Shown one piece after another: positions 42,528 to 51,977 of a DNA stretch of 64,000 bases. The translations under genes and the position numbers were made by a program. The notes beneath the pieces were generated by a model, which made no database searches, had not been told where the DNA came from, and saw nothing but the letters and a program-made list of their open reading frames with translations. The stretch lies in NCBI RefSeq assembly GCF_014201775.1, contig NZ_JACHFG010000002.1, positions 62,001-126,000 of the forward strand, in the 5' to 3' direction. This stretch comes from Borreliella yangtzensis (lineage in GTDB: Bacteria; Spirochaetota; Spirochaetia; Borreliales; Borreliaceae). Each line of letters begins with the position of its first letter. The first letter of the stretch is position 1.

Positions 42528-43637
42528 ATGAAAAAATTTTTTTTATTTCTTTTTATTAGTTTTTATTTGTTTGGATTTGAAGATAATTCTTTGAAAATTG
42601 GCATTGATGATGTTTATGTTGAGGCTCATGAAGAGGGGTTTCATCTTTTTATTAGAAAAAAACCTTCGATTAAATCAGTAATATTGACAGAGTCTTTTGA
42701 AATTCCTGATAAGAAAAAAGATGTGGCTACTTATTCATTTCGTACTTTAAGTTATAATAAGGTTAATGGAGATGAAATTAGAATTTTAAATGGAAGAGTT
42801 ATTAAAAATAAAGAACTTTTGTCATTGACATCTTCCACGCCTGTTCCTAATAAGAAGTTTGGAGAAGCTTTTCATATATTGATTCCAAAAAAATTAAAAT
42901 ACGGATTTCCAAATTTTTCAACAAGAAGTGGTGAGATTGATTTAGAAATATTAAAAACCAAAAAAGAACCTTTTTGGTTTTCTATAAGAGCTTTTGAAAA
43001 AAAATATAATGATTATTTGGGCAATTATCAAGACAATGCCTATGAATTGCTTTTTAAAGATGATCAAAATCAAGGGAAAATTGAATTTAATGAATTAAGG
43101 GATACTTTTACAAAATTTTCGGATGAAGTTGTTATTGCTAAGGATGGCATTGATATTGTTGATAAAATAAAAAAAATTTTAAAAAACTCAGAAGATCCAG
43201 TTTATGATTTAGATCTAGTTCTTGTTGTTGATGTTACTGACAGTATGAAGAGTAATATTGAGATTCTAAAAGAGCATTTATTTTCAATAATAGAGCCGCA
43301 ATTGCAAAAGTTTAAATCCTATAGAATAGGTCTTGTTTTTTATAAAGACTACCTTGAAGATTTTTTAACTAAAGCGTTTGATTTTAATACTATCCCTTAT
43401 TTGAATAATATTCTTAAATATGTTAACGTTGGTGGTGGTGGGGATTATCCAGAAGCTGTATTTGAGGGAATTGATGCTGCCATAACTCAGTTTGATTGGC
43501 GGGCAGAAAGAAGATTTGTTATTGTTATAGGGGATGCGCCCCCCCACGAGTATCCAAGAGGTTCTATTGTTTATGAAGATGTTATCAATTCTGCAAAAGA
43601 AAAAGATATTACAATTTATGGAATTATATTCCAATAA
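42528..43637 (+). CDS. Secreted von Willebrand factor A domain protein
   Basis: A 369-residue exported protein. Signal peptide MKKFFLFLFISFYLFGFED. The first 200 mature residues are beta-rich and unrecognised. A VWA domain occupies about 225-369: LDLVLVVDVTDSMKSNIEIL contains the MIDAS pattern DxTxS, followed by YRIGLVFYKDY, GGGGDYPEAVFEGIDAAI (with the MIDAS-linked Asp region) and FVIVIGDAPPHEYPRG. Such domains bind proteins through a divalent metal. A GGCGGG-type site precedes the ATG. It converges with the BamD-like gene, six bases between stops. Its neighbours suggest an envelope role. Confidence 0.82.
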   Translation: MKKFFLFLFISFYLFGFEDNSLKIGIDDVYVEAHEEGFHLFIRKKPSIKSVILTESFEIPDKKKDVATYSFRTLSYNKVNGDEIRILNGRVIKNKELLSLTSSTPVPNKKFGEAFHILIPKKLKYGFPNFSTRSGEIDLEILKTKKEPFWFSIRAFEKKYNDYLGNYQDNAYELLFKDDQNQGKIEFNELRDTFTKFSDEVVIAKDGIDIVDKIKKILKNSEDPVYDLDLVLVVDVTDSMKSNIEILKEHLFSIIEPQLQKFKSYRIGLVFYKDYLEDFLTKAFDFNTIPYLNNILKYVNVGGGGDYPEAVFEGIDAAITQFDWRAERRFVIVIGDAPPHEYPRGSIVYEDVINSAKEKDITIYGIIFQ

Positions 43638-43643
43638 GAATTT

Positions 43644-44009
43644 TTATTTTTGTAAATTATTATTTTCTATTTTATTTAATATTTTTTTAGCCAAAGGCTT
43701 AATCCATTTGGGCATTTCTATTTTATTTTCTATTAGTTCCTCAAATATTTTTTTTGCTTTTTCTGTTTTATTTATTGTGTAATATATAAATGCAATTTCA
43801 TACTTACCGGTAGCAACTATATTTGGGTTATGAGCAAAATTTTGAATCATTTTTTCATATGCTTTTAGTGCAGAATTGTAATCATTAACATTGATAGCTT
43901 TTTGAGCTTCTCTAAGATAAACCCCATAAGGAGTTTCTTTTGTTAGCTTTTCTAAATTAATTGTATAGCATGAAATAAATATTAAGTTTAATAATGTTAG
44001 TTTCTTCAT
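43644..44009 (-). CDS. BamD-like TPR lipoprotein
   Basis: A 121-residue lipoprotein. Signal MKKLTLLNLIFISC ends at a lipobox Cys at residue 14. Two TPR-like helix pairs follow (YLREAQKAINVNDYNSALKAY, then GKYEIAFIYYTINKTEKAKKIF). It is about half the size of E. coli BamD. The B. burgdorferi homolog BB0324 has been described as a BamD-like member of the outer-membrane protein assembly complex with BamA and BB0028. It follows the LysM lipoprotein gene on the minus strand after a terminator-like hairpin and converges with the VWA gene. Confidence 0.8.
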   Translation of the reverse strand: MKKLTLLNLIFISCYTINLEKLTKETPYGVYLREAQKAINVNDYNSALKAYEKMIQNFAHNPNIVATGKYEIAFIYYTINKTEKAKKIFEELIENKIEMPKWIKPLAKKILNKIENNNLQK

Positions 44010-44064
44010 TTTATGTCTCTTTTAGAATATTTTTATTATTTAATTTTATTAGATATAAAATAAG

Positions 44065-44089
44065 ATAGCAAGGCTAAAGGCCTTGCTAT
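44065..44089 (-). terminator. Terminator hairpin after the LysM lipoprotein gene
   Basis: A perfect 10-base stem, ATAGCAAGGC at 44065-44074 with its complement at 44080-44089, five-base loop. It starts 15 bases past the stop of the LysM gene. On the minus strand the stem is followed by CTTATTTTATAT, a modest T tract. It would reduce read-through into the BamD-like gene. Confidence 0.7.
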
Positions 44090-44104
44090 GTGATTGTTTT
44101 TGCT

Positions 44105-45282
<1,178 letters not shown>

Positions 45283-45294
<12 letters not shown>

Positions 45295-45531
45295 TTAATA
45301 ACTTGACTTCTATTATCTTTAAAGTAAGAACTTACAAATATTAATGTTCCTCTTTTTATTACTTTATTATTATAGCAATTATAGTGTGTCAATAAAAACC
45401 TAAAAAAACTTAATATTTTTAATCCTTAAATTAAATTATAGTTCTTTTTCATCATTGTTCAAAGTGTAATAAATTTATGTAAAACAATGTATAATTAAGT
45501 TTATAAGTTTTTCAAAGATCAGGAGAACTAT
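45283..45531. promoter_or_regulatory. Divergent region between LysM and FecR-like genes
   Basis: About 250 AT-rich bases. A plus-strand TATAAT lies at 45490-45495, preceded directly by TG (ATGTATAAT), about 37 bases before the FecR-like start at 45532. I find no clear -35 for it. The half nearer the LysM gene holds the second copy of its initiation repeat and no other recognisable feature. Confidence 0.4.
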
Positions 45532-46629
45532 ATTTTTAGAATATATCATTTTGTCCTTTTGATGTTGCTTTCAAATAGGGCGTTATTTTCTCAAGTAGCA
45601 GTTGTAAAAGAAATAGAAGGTAAAGTTGGTGTTGTTAGAAATACATTTCCTGTTAAGTTAGATTTAGATGATGAAATTTTTGAGTACGATTTTATTGAAG
45701 TTGGAGAAAATTCAAAGCTCAAAATAAATTTATACGAAATAAACGGTATTTCTGCAGATTTAATTTTTTATTCCAATACAAATAGTTTCGTGTTTTATTC
45801 TTCCCTTAAAGATTTGCAAGATGCAAAAATATATTTGTTTAGAGGAAGTTTTGATGCTGTAATTCATAACATTGTTAAAGGATCTTCATTTTCTGTTATT
45901 ATAAATAATAATTTGTTTAAGGCTGAAAATACTTCAAAATTTTATGTTAATAGTGATTATTTTAATAATTATTTTATTAATGTTTACAAGGGTAGCGTAA
46001 GGTACATTGATAAAACCGAAACCGAATATTTAATTTTTCCTAATAATAGTCTTTTGCTTTTTAATGGAAATTCTTTTTTACATAAAGTTAATGAAGGCAC
46101 ACTAAAGGGTGTTAACCAAAATTTTATAAGGATGGCTAAGGATAATTTTATGTCTTTAAATAAAGGGTTTTTATATTTTTTTATTTTAAAATATACCGAA
46201 GATATTCTCAGATTTAACTCTATGTATAATTATTTGATGAAAGATTTTAAATTTAATTCTATATATTCAAAATGGAGTTTGGAAGATAAAAATTATAAAC
46301 TTGGTAACAGGGTTGATATGATTAAAAATGTTAATTATTTAAAGGGTCGAATTGGTGTATTATTTAATAATTTTGTTGATTTGGCCAATAGGTTTTATTT
46401 TGTAGATGATGTTTTTAAATATTTTTCTACTTTTTTCGATAAATCAATAACTGTTAACAGTCCTGTTTTAAAATTTTTAAAAGATTACAAAGCTAATAAA
46501 AATGTTTTAAAAAATAAGTTTTTTAAAACAATCCATTCTTTGAAAATGTATTTAAGACGTTCAAATGATGATATTACTAGTAATTTAAATGTTAATGAAT
46601 TGTATTTATTGCGCTCTAAAGAGTTTTGA
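45532..46629 (+). CDS. Secreted FecR-like protein, probable ATT start
   Basis: About 365 residues. The first standard starts are TTG 45559 and ATG 45562, but neither has a ribosome site and both cut the signal peptide. An ATT at 45532 lies six bases after AGGAG (45521-45525) and gives MFRIYHFVLLMLLSNRALFS, a good signal peptide. The region about 35-185 looks FecR-like: VVKEIEGKVGVVRNTFPVKL, YDFIEVGENSKLKINLYE, LFRGSFDAVI, VIINNNLFKAE and NVYKGSVRYIDK. The C-terminal half is helical and unrecognised. FecR-type domains in secreted proteins are structural, so a regulatory role is not implied. It diverges from the LysM gene. Confidence 0.68.
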   Translation: MFRIYHFVLLMLLSNRALFSQVAVVKEIEGKVGVVRNTFPVKLDLDDEIFEYDFIEVGENSKLKINLYEINGISADLIFYSNTNSFVFYSSLKDLQDAKIYLFRGSFDAVIHNIVKGSSFSVIINNNLFKAENTSKFYVNSDYFNNYFINVYKGSVRYIDKTETEYLIFPNNSLLLFNGNSFLHKVNEGTLKGVNQNFIRMAKDNFMSLNKGFLYFFILKYTEDILRFNSMYNYLMKDFKFNSIYSKWSLEDKNYKLGNRVDMIKNVNYLKGRIGVLFNNFVDLANRFYFVDDVFKYFSTFFDKSITVNSPVLKFLKDYKANKNVLKNKFFKTIHSLKMYLRRSNDDITSNLNVNELYLLRSKEF

Positions 46630-47043
46630 TTTTTATATATTTAGTTTATTATGTTAAAGTTATTTGTTAGATAAAATGGTATGTTCCTTGAAAAATAAAA
46701 TAAGAGGAGAAAGTAGCGTATTTGTTTTTATTAGTTATTCTTAACTTATTAATATGAGCATTATTAAGAAATGAAAAATTTTCAGATTTTGTTAATTAAA
46801 TTCCATTATTCAATGGAATTTAAAATTTACATTCAGAATTTGCTTAATATTTTGCTATTTAGGTTTTGAATTTTTTGCCAAAATCTTATAAAAGGGAAAA
46901 AAAGATATGTTTTTAAGATATTCGTATAATTTTTAAATTAGTTTTGGCAGATTTGTTTTTATAGCTTATTATGGATTTTTTTTATATTAACTTTTGTAAC
47001 TTTAAGGTAAATTTAATAATTAATAAAAGGATGTATTATCTTT
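46630..47043. promoter_or_regulatory. 414-base leader region upstream of the Rfu-type transporter
   Basis: No convincing gene. It holds AGGAG at 46705-46710 followed only by short frames (12, 6 and 32 codons), a perfect 12-base hairpin (46796-46807 and 46812-46823, loop ATTC, no T run), an 8-base inverted repeat TGCCAAAA (46876-46883 and 46942-46949) and a TATAAT at 46925-46930 between those arms. It has no sequence resembling an FMN riboswitch. The promoter of the transporter operon probably lies near 46900-46930. Confidence 0.45.
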
Positions 47044-48093
47044 ATGAGTAAGAATTTGTTTTTTAAAGGGTTTTGGATTTTATTCACGATATTCCATTTA
47101 TATTTATTTGTTTATTTAATTTTTTTTAAGAAGCGAAAGGTTAATATTTCTAATAAAACAAATATTGCGTTATTTATTCCGGGAATTATTTCAGGATCTC
47201 CATCTTATAAAGAAATGTATGATTCTTTGTTTGAATTTAAAAAAAAGCATGAAAATTTTGAAATTAAAGTTTTAGAAGCCGGATTTAATCAAATCGAGTG
47301 GATAGAAATGCTTGAAAAATTATTAACTTCAAAAAAATATGATTTTTTAATAACTACAAATAATGCTATGCAAGATATTGTTGACAGTGTTGCAAGTGAT
47401 TACCCTTATACCAAGTTTCTCATTTTTGATTCTTTAGTCAAAAATACCAACAACCAAGTTTATTCAGTTTCTTATAATGTTGCAGAAGAAGCATATGTTT
47501 TAGGGTATTATGTAGGTCTATTTTTAAAGGAATTTAATTCTGGCTTTGGGAATGCTGCTCTTATTGCAGGTCAAGATTATTCTATTATGAGAGATTATAT
47601 TTATCATTATTTTAAAAAAGGTATTCTTGATGTGAGCGAGAATACCGAGGTTTATTATCGAGTTTTGGGCAATTGGCATGATAGCAATTTAGCTAAATTG
47701 CTATCAGATTCTTTGATTAAGGATTCGGATGTTTTGGTAATACTTCCTATTGTAGGACCTGCTGTTAAAGGAGTGCTTTCCTCTGTTAGAGAAAACAATA
47801 TTTTTGCGATTCTTTTTGATAGCGAAGATTATTTAGATAATAAAGAAAATATTATTGGTTCAGGAATTACAAATCAAAAATATTATGTCCCATATGTTTT
47901 GGATAGGGCGCTTAAGTCAGAGATTAATTATGGTAGTTCTGATATTTTTGGTATAAAACACAAAGGAGTTTTATTTAATATTTCTAATGTTTTTTATTTA
48001 GAGCGAACCAGTCGAAAGTTGAAAAGAGATCTTTTAAAAAGAATAGAAGAGGTTAGTGTAAATGGCATAGAAATTAATTTGGAACAAAATTAA
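47044..48093 (+). CDS. rfuA: Periplasmic solute-binding protein of Rfu/BMP type, membrane-anchored
   Basis: A 349-residue BMP-family (PnrA-like) binding protein, similar to Treponema TpN38b/RfuA, shown in T. pallidum to bind riboflavin. After a hydrophobic N-terminal segment (about 10-28) come IALFIPGIISGSPSYKEMYDS, DFLITTNNAMQDIVDSVA, the AEEAYVLGYYVGLFLKEF helix and DVLVILPIVGPAVKGV. No cysteine follows the hydrophobic segment, so it is held by an uncleaved anchor rather than lipid. AAAGGATG lies before the ATG. Its last bases overlap rfuB (TAATG). Ligand assignment rests on homology and synteny; related BMP proteins bind purine nucleosides. Confidence 0.78.
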   Translation: MSKNLFFKGFWILFTIFHLYLFVYLIFFKKRKVNISNKTNIALFIPGIISGSPSYKEMYDSLFEFKKKHENFEIKVLEAGFNQIEWIEMLEKLLTSKKYDFLITTNNAMQDIVDSVASDYPYTKFLIFDSLVKNTNNQVYSVSYNVAEEAYVLGYYVGLFLKEFNSGFGNAALIAGQDYSIMRDYIYHYFKKGILDVSENTEVYYRVLGNWHDSNLAKLLSDSLIKDSDVLVILPIVGPAVKGVLSSVRENNIFAILFDSEDYLDNKENIIGSGITNQKYYVPYVLDRALKSEINYGSSDIFGIKHKGVLFNISNVFYLERTSRKLKRDLLKRIEEVSVNGIEINLEQN

Positions 48094-49553
48094 TGGTAGA
48101 GTTTAAAAATATAGTTAAGTATTTTCCAGATATTGATAAGCCTATTTTGGACAGTATTAATTTAAAAATTGGAGAAGTTAAAATTTTAACAGTAGTTGGT
48201 AAAAATGGAGAAGGGAAAAGTACTCTAGCTAAGATTATTGCTGGACTTGTTGAATTTGATAGTGGTGAAATATTGGTCAATGGTATTAGGCAGAAAAATT
48301 GGAATGTAGATAAAGCTAAAAATAATGGTATTTATCTCGTTTCTCAAGTTCCTAATTTGAAAATGAATTTAAGAGTATGGGAATATTTGAGTATATATTG
48401 GTTTGGTTATGCATTTTTCATGCCGATGAATAAGTCTAAGACCTATAAGTATTATAGGTGGCTTATGCAATTTTATAAAGTTTCTTTTGATCTAGACAAA
48501 AAAATTAAAGATTTAAATATTAAAGAAATTTATTTTTTGCTTATTATTGCTTCTCTTAAAGAGAATGCAAAAATAATTATTTTTGACGAGAGTGCTGCTT
48601 ATTTTTCTCAAAAAGAAGCGCAAGCTTTTATAAAATTGCTTGTGTTGCTTAAGAAATCAGGAATTGCTTCTCTTTTTATTACCCACAGTGAGATCACAGA
48701 TGCTGTAAAATTTAGTGATGAGTTTATTGTTTTAAAAGATGGAAAATGTTTTAGAACAATAAACAAAGAATCAATTTTGAGCAAACTTGAATCTTATAGT
48801 GACAAAATATTTTTTACAAATATTAATTTTAATAAATTTGAAAAAGATTCTATTAAATTCAATTTGTTTTTTGAAGATTTTTGGAAGTACGATGTTAGTT
48901 TTTCTTTAAATAAAAGGGGTGTTTTAGGAATAATTGGCGAAGAAGCGACAATTAAAACGTGGGAAAAATTATTCTTAGGAGAGCTTATTTTTGTTGGGTG
49001 CATAAAAATTGATGGCATTAGATATGAACGAGTAAATATTTTTGAGTGTAAAGCAGGATTTTTACCCTTAGGTATTGGCAATTTATTTCCGGATAATAGT
49101 AGTATATTGGATAATTTTTTGGCTAAATCTATGAATTTTGAAAATAAAATTTTTATTAGGCAATCTTATATTAATAAGATAAAAGATTTTTTTAAAAAAA
49201 AAATGGAATTTTGTAGTGAAGAGAAAATATATAGAATTCTTTATTCCAAATCTTTGGCATTTTCTGGAGGAACTTTGAAGAAGTTTGCTCTTTACAGAGA
49301 GATGTATATTGCAAAAAGTTTTTTAATTTGTTTTTCTCCTTTAAGTAATTTAGATCACAAAGCTTATAATGAAATGTCTATTGCTATTCGTAATTATTCA
49401 AAAGAAAAGCCAGTTCTGTTGATTACTTCCAATTTAGATGAATTGTTTTTGCTATCTGATAACATTTTGGCAATGAAAATGGGAGAAGTTTTATTAAACG
49501 TATCTAGAGAAAAGATTAGTAAAGAAAAATTAAAGGAATTACTATTTTTATGA
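48093..49553 (+). CDS. rfuB: Rfu-type ABC transporter tandem ATPase
   Basis: A 486-residue double nucleotide-binding protein of the MglA/RbsA layout. The N-terminal half has Walker A GKNGEGKS (36-43) and Walker B AKIIIFDESAAY (about 165) but no LSGGQ signature (KDLNIKEIYFLL in its place). The C-terminal half lacks a Walker A Lys-Ser (GIIGEEATIKTW, about 285) but keeps a signature (LAFSGGTLKKFAL, about 390). Only one complete ATP site can form. B. burgdorferi BB0318, the homolog, is reported to be needed for oxidative-stress resistance and infectivity, in line with flavin supply. A run of ten A at 49194-49203 lies in frame (FFKKKME). It overlaps rfuC by four bases (ATGA). Confidence 0.85.
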   Translation: MVEFKNIVKYFPDIDKPILDSINLKIGEVKILTVVGKNGEGKSTLAKIIAGLVEFDSGEILVNGIRQKNWNVDKAKNNGIYLVSQVPNLKMNLRVWEYLSIYWFGYAFFMPMNKSKTYKYYRWLMQFYKVSFDLDKKIKDLNIKEIYFLLIIASLKENAKIIIFDESAAYFSQKEAQAFIKLLVLLKKSGIASLFITHSEITDAVKFSDEFIVLKDGKCFRTINKESILSKLESYSDKIFFTNINFNKFEKDSIKFNLFFEDFWKYDVSFSLNKRGVLGIIGEEATIKTWEKLFLGELIFVGCIKIDGIRYERVNIFECKAGFLPLGIGNLFPDNSSILDNFLAKSMNFENKIFIRQSYINKIKDFFKKKMEFCSEEKIYRILYSKSLAFSGGTLKKFALYREMYIAKSFLICFSPLSNLDHKAYNEMSIAIRNYSKEKPVLLITSNLDELFLLSDNILAMKMGEVLLNVSREKISKEKLKELLFL

Positions 49554-50482
49554 CCTTGTTTAGAAATAGCTTTATGGCATTAATTTTTTCTTTTTTGATA
49601 TTAAGTATTAGCTATTTTTTTGGTGATTTTTTTCAATTTTCTTATATTAAGATGATATCTTGGCGCTTTATTTTATTTTTAATCATGTCTACTGGCATTG
49701 CCACTTGCGCCAAGAGTAATTCATTAAATCTTGGGAATGAAGGCCAGGTTTATTTTGGAGCATTTTTCGCTTATATATTTTCAAGTTTTTTTGGATTAAC
49801 CCATTTTAATTTTATATATTTAATATTTTTGAGTTCTTTTTTTGTAGGACTTTTAGGACTTATTCCCTTTTTTATTACTTTTTTCTTTGGATTAAATAGA
49901 GCCTTAACAGGTCTTTTAATATCTTATGGAAATCAAAGGTTGGTAGATGGATTTATTTTGAATATGTTAAAAACAGGTAGTTTTTCTAATCAGACAAAAA
50001 GAGTTAATAGTTTATTTGCTTTAGATTCATCTCTTGTTTATTTGGTTTTGTTTGGTGTGTCAATTTGGCTTTTTTATGTTTTTATGCATAAAAAAACTAT
50101 TTATGGGCTTCAACTTGAGATATTAAGCAATAAAAAAAAGAGAGATATTTTTTTTAATATAAATGAATTTAAATATAAATTTTTTGCTGTATTTAGTAGT
50201 GCCTTTTTAAATGGTCTTGCCGGTTCTATGTTTGTAGTGTTCTTTAAACCGTATTTGGTTTTAGGGCTAACTTCAGGACTTGGTTGGAGCAGTTTAATTG
50301 TTGCTGTAATTTCAGGATTTAATTATATTTATGTATTATTTTTCAGCCTATTGTTTTCGATATTAATCGAATTTAATAATTTTCTTAATATAAATTATGA
50401 CTTTAAGTATGAATTTATTGGGCTGTGTCAAGCAATTGCAATTTTTCTCTCTTTATTTTTGATTAAAGCTAGGAAAAAGTAG
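49550..50482 (+). CDS. rfuC: Rfu-type ABC transporter permease 1
   Basis: A 310-residue permease with eight to ten predicted membrane segments, of the BPD_transp_2 (RbsC-like) family. Visible blocks are STGIATCAKSNSLNLGNEGQVYFGAFFAYIF (about 43-73, matching the AgxxNIGxEGQmxxGA pattern) and LNGLAGSMFVVFF (about 218) with GLGWSSLIVAVISGFN (about 240). It should form the membrane channel with rfuD. Overlaps rfuB by four bases and abuts rfuD (TAG then ATG). Confidence 0.88.
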   Translation: MTLFRNSFMALIFSFLILSISYFFGDFFQFSYIKMISWRFILFLIMSTGIATCAKSNSLNLGNEGQVYFGAFFAYIFSSFFGLTHFNFIYLIFLSSFFVGLLGLIPFFITFFFGLNRALTGLLISYGNQRLVDGFILNMLKTGSFSNQTKRVNSLFALDSSLVYLVLFGVSIWLFYVFMHKKTIYGLQLEILSNKKKRDIFFNINEFKYKFFAVFSSAFLNGLAGSMFVVFFKPYLVLGLTSGLGWSSLIVAVISGFNYIYVLFFSLLFSILIEFNNFLNINYDFKYEFIGLCQAIAIFLSLFLIKARKK

Positions 50483-51289
50483 ATGTTTGGTGTCTTTGAG
50501 CAGGCTCTTGTATTTTCATATTTAGCACTTGGAGTTCTTTATACAGAAAGAATAGGATTTTTAAATATATCTATTGAGGGTATTTCGTATCTGTCAATAT
50601 TTTTGACATCTTTTTTTATTTATTTGGGATATGGAATTTTTCTGGCAACTATTTTTACTCTGTTTATTAGCTTTTTGTTTGGATTTTTTTTATCTTTTAT
50701 AGTAAAGAAAAATTATGATATTTTCATAGCAGGAATAGGTGTTAATATTTTTTGTTATTTTCTTGTTGATTATTTTATAAAGAGTAATTTTAATTTTATT
50801 CCTGGTTTTACTTTAAATTTATCTGGAAATTTTGAAAGTATTGTTTTTGTTGTTATTTTTTTCATTGTTTTGTTTGTTACTGTTTATGTTATAAGTTATT
50901 CAAGAATTAGAGCAGTTTTTGAATTTATTTCTTCAGGAAATTATGAAGACATTTTGGGTGAAAAAATAAGTAATCGTTTTAAATCTTTTGCAATTTTTGT
51001 ATCAATTTTTACAGCAAGTCTTGCTGGTTCATTTATTGCGGTAAATCTGAAAGCTTACTCTTATAATTTGGGATTAAACAATGGTTGGCTTGCTATTTGC
51101 ATTCTTTATATTGCATTTTCAAATCCTTTATTAATTTTCCCAATTTCTTTTTTGATAGTTTTTGTTGAATATCAATTTTTCCGTACTCAAGAGTATATAA
51201 ATTCTTATTTTTCTCTTTCTTTTCCATTTTATGTAGCAATAATAATAAATATATTAGTTTCATTGATTAAGAAAAAAGATAAATCTTAG
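50483..51289 (+). CDS. rfuD: Rfu-type ABC transporter permease 2
   Basis: A 268-residue permease of the same family as rfuC, about seven membrane segments. YTERIGFLNISIEGISYLSIFLTSFF (about 20-45) is the family's NxxxEG block; ASLAGSFIAVNLK and NNGWLAICILYIAFSNP (about 190-205) form the C-terminal block. It begins directly after rfuC with no space, so translation is coupled. Last gene of the operon; the next gene is convergent, one base between stops. Confidence 0.88.
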   Translation: MFGVFEQALVFSYLALGVLYTERIGFLNISIEGISYLSIFLTSFFIYLGYGIFLATIFTLFISFLFGFFLSFIVKKNYDIFIAGIGVNIFCYFLVDYFIKSNFNFIPGFTLNLSGNFESIVFVVIFFIVLFVTVYVISYSRIRAVFEFISSGNYEDILGEKISNRFKSFAIFVSIFTASLAGSFIAVNLKAYSYNLGLNNGWLAICILYIAFSNPLLIFPISFLIVFVEYQFFRTQEYINSYFSLSFPFYVAIIINILVSLIKKKDKS

Positions 51290-51290
51290 T

Positions 51291-51977
51291 TTAAGTTCTA
51301 CACTTTGTGTTTTGAATTGTTTTTAGAGTGCTAATTTGCAGATATAATTCTTTGAATTTTTCCCTATTGAAATAATAAAAGGGTATTTGTTTTATTATTT
51401 CTAAATTATTTAAAAAAATGATAAATAAAGTATCATCATTGATTGCTAATTGAAACGTTAAGGTTAGCATTGTATTAAATGCTGCATTTTCATTGTTTAT
51501 AAAATGATAAATACTTTTTTTAAAAAGAGCATCAATTGCTATAAATATATTTTCTTTAAATAGTTCTTTACCGCTTTGGAAAAATTCAGTTATGTAGTCC
51601 ATTGAATTTTTGATTTCTCCTATTAAAAAATAGGCCCAAGAGATATCTAAAAAGTTCTTTTTGTCTTTAAAGTCTATTATTTTTAAGTAGTCTTGAGATT
51701 TAATAATTGCTTTTTTCCAGTTTTTATTTAAATATTCTAGTTCTGAGAGCAAAAGATGAGCATCAACTTGATTTTGATCCATGTTAATTATTTTTTTTAG
51801 ATTTGCTATAGCTTTGTTATATTTTTTTGATTTTTTTAGCAACATTGATTTTTGGTAAAGTTTTTCTATTGTGTATTTGTTTGTTTGCTCATTGAGCTTT
51901 AATGTTGGTGGTGTTATTGTAGGGCAAATTTTTGGGGTCAATCCATAAAAGAGTGCCAGTAGTATTATTGTTCTCAT
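51291..51977 (-). CDS. Exported TPR-like protein
   Basis: A 228-residue protein with a likely signal peptide (MRTIILLALFYGLTPKICP; a Cys at 18 is in a poor lipobox context, PKIC). Residues about 35-105 form TPR-like helices (LYQKSMLLKKSKKYNKAIANLKK, then VDAHLLLSELEYLNKNWKKAI); the remainder is helical. The start ATG overlaps by one base the stop region of the polyprenyl synthase gene upstream, so they are probably cotranscribed. Function unknown. Convergent with rfuD. Confidence 0.7.
   Translation of the reverse strand: MRTIILLALFYGLTPKICPTITPPTLKLNEQTNKYTIEKLYQKSMLLKKSKKYNKAIANLKKIINMDQNQVDAHLLLSELEYLNKNWKKAIIKSQDYLKIIDFKDKKNFLDISWAYFLIGEIKNSMDYITEFFQSGKELFKENIFIAIDALFKKSIYHFINNENAAFNTMLTLTFQLAINDDTLFIIFLNNLEIIKQIPFYYFNREKFKELYLQISTLKTIQNTKCRT

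Noticed and set aside
46762-46860. A 32-codon frame (MKNFQILLIKFHYS onward) as a small gene
   Set aside because: No ribosome site at the right distance, overlaps a strong hairpin, and has no recognisable feature.
46630-47043. FMN riboswitch upstream of the riboflavin-type transporter
   Set aside because: None of the conserved FMN-aptamer blocks (for example AGGAT/CAGGGTGAAATTCCC-like) is present; only simple hairpins are seen.
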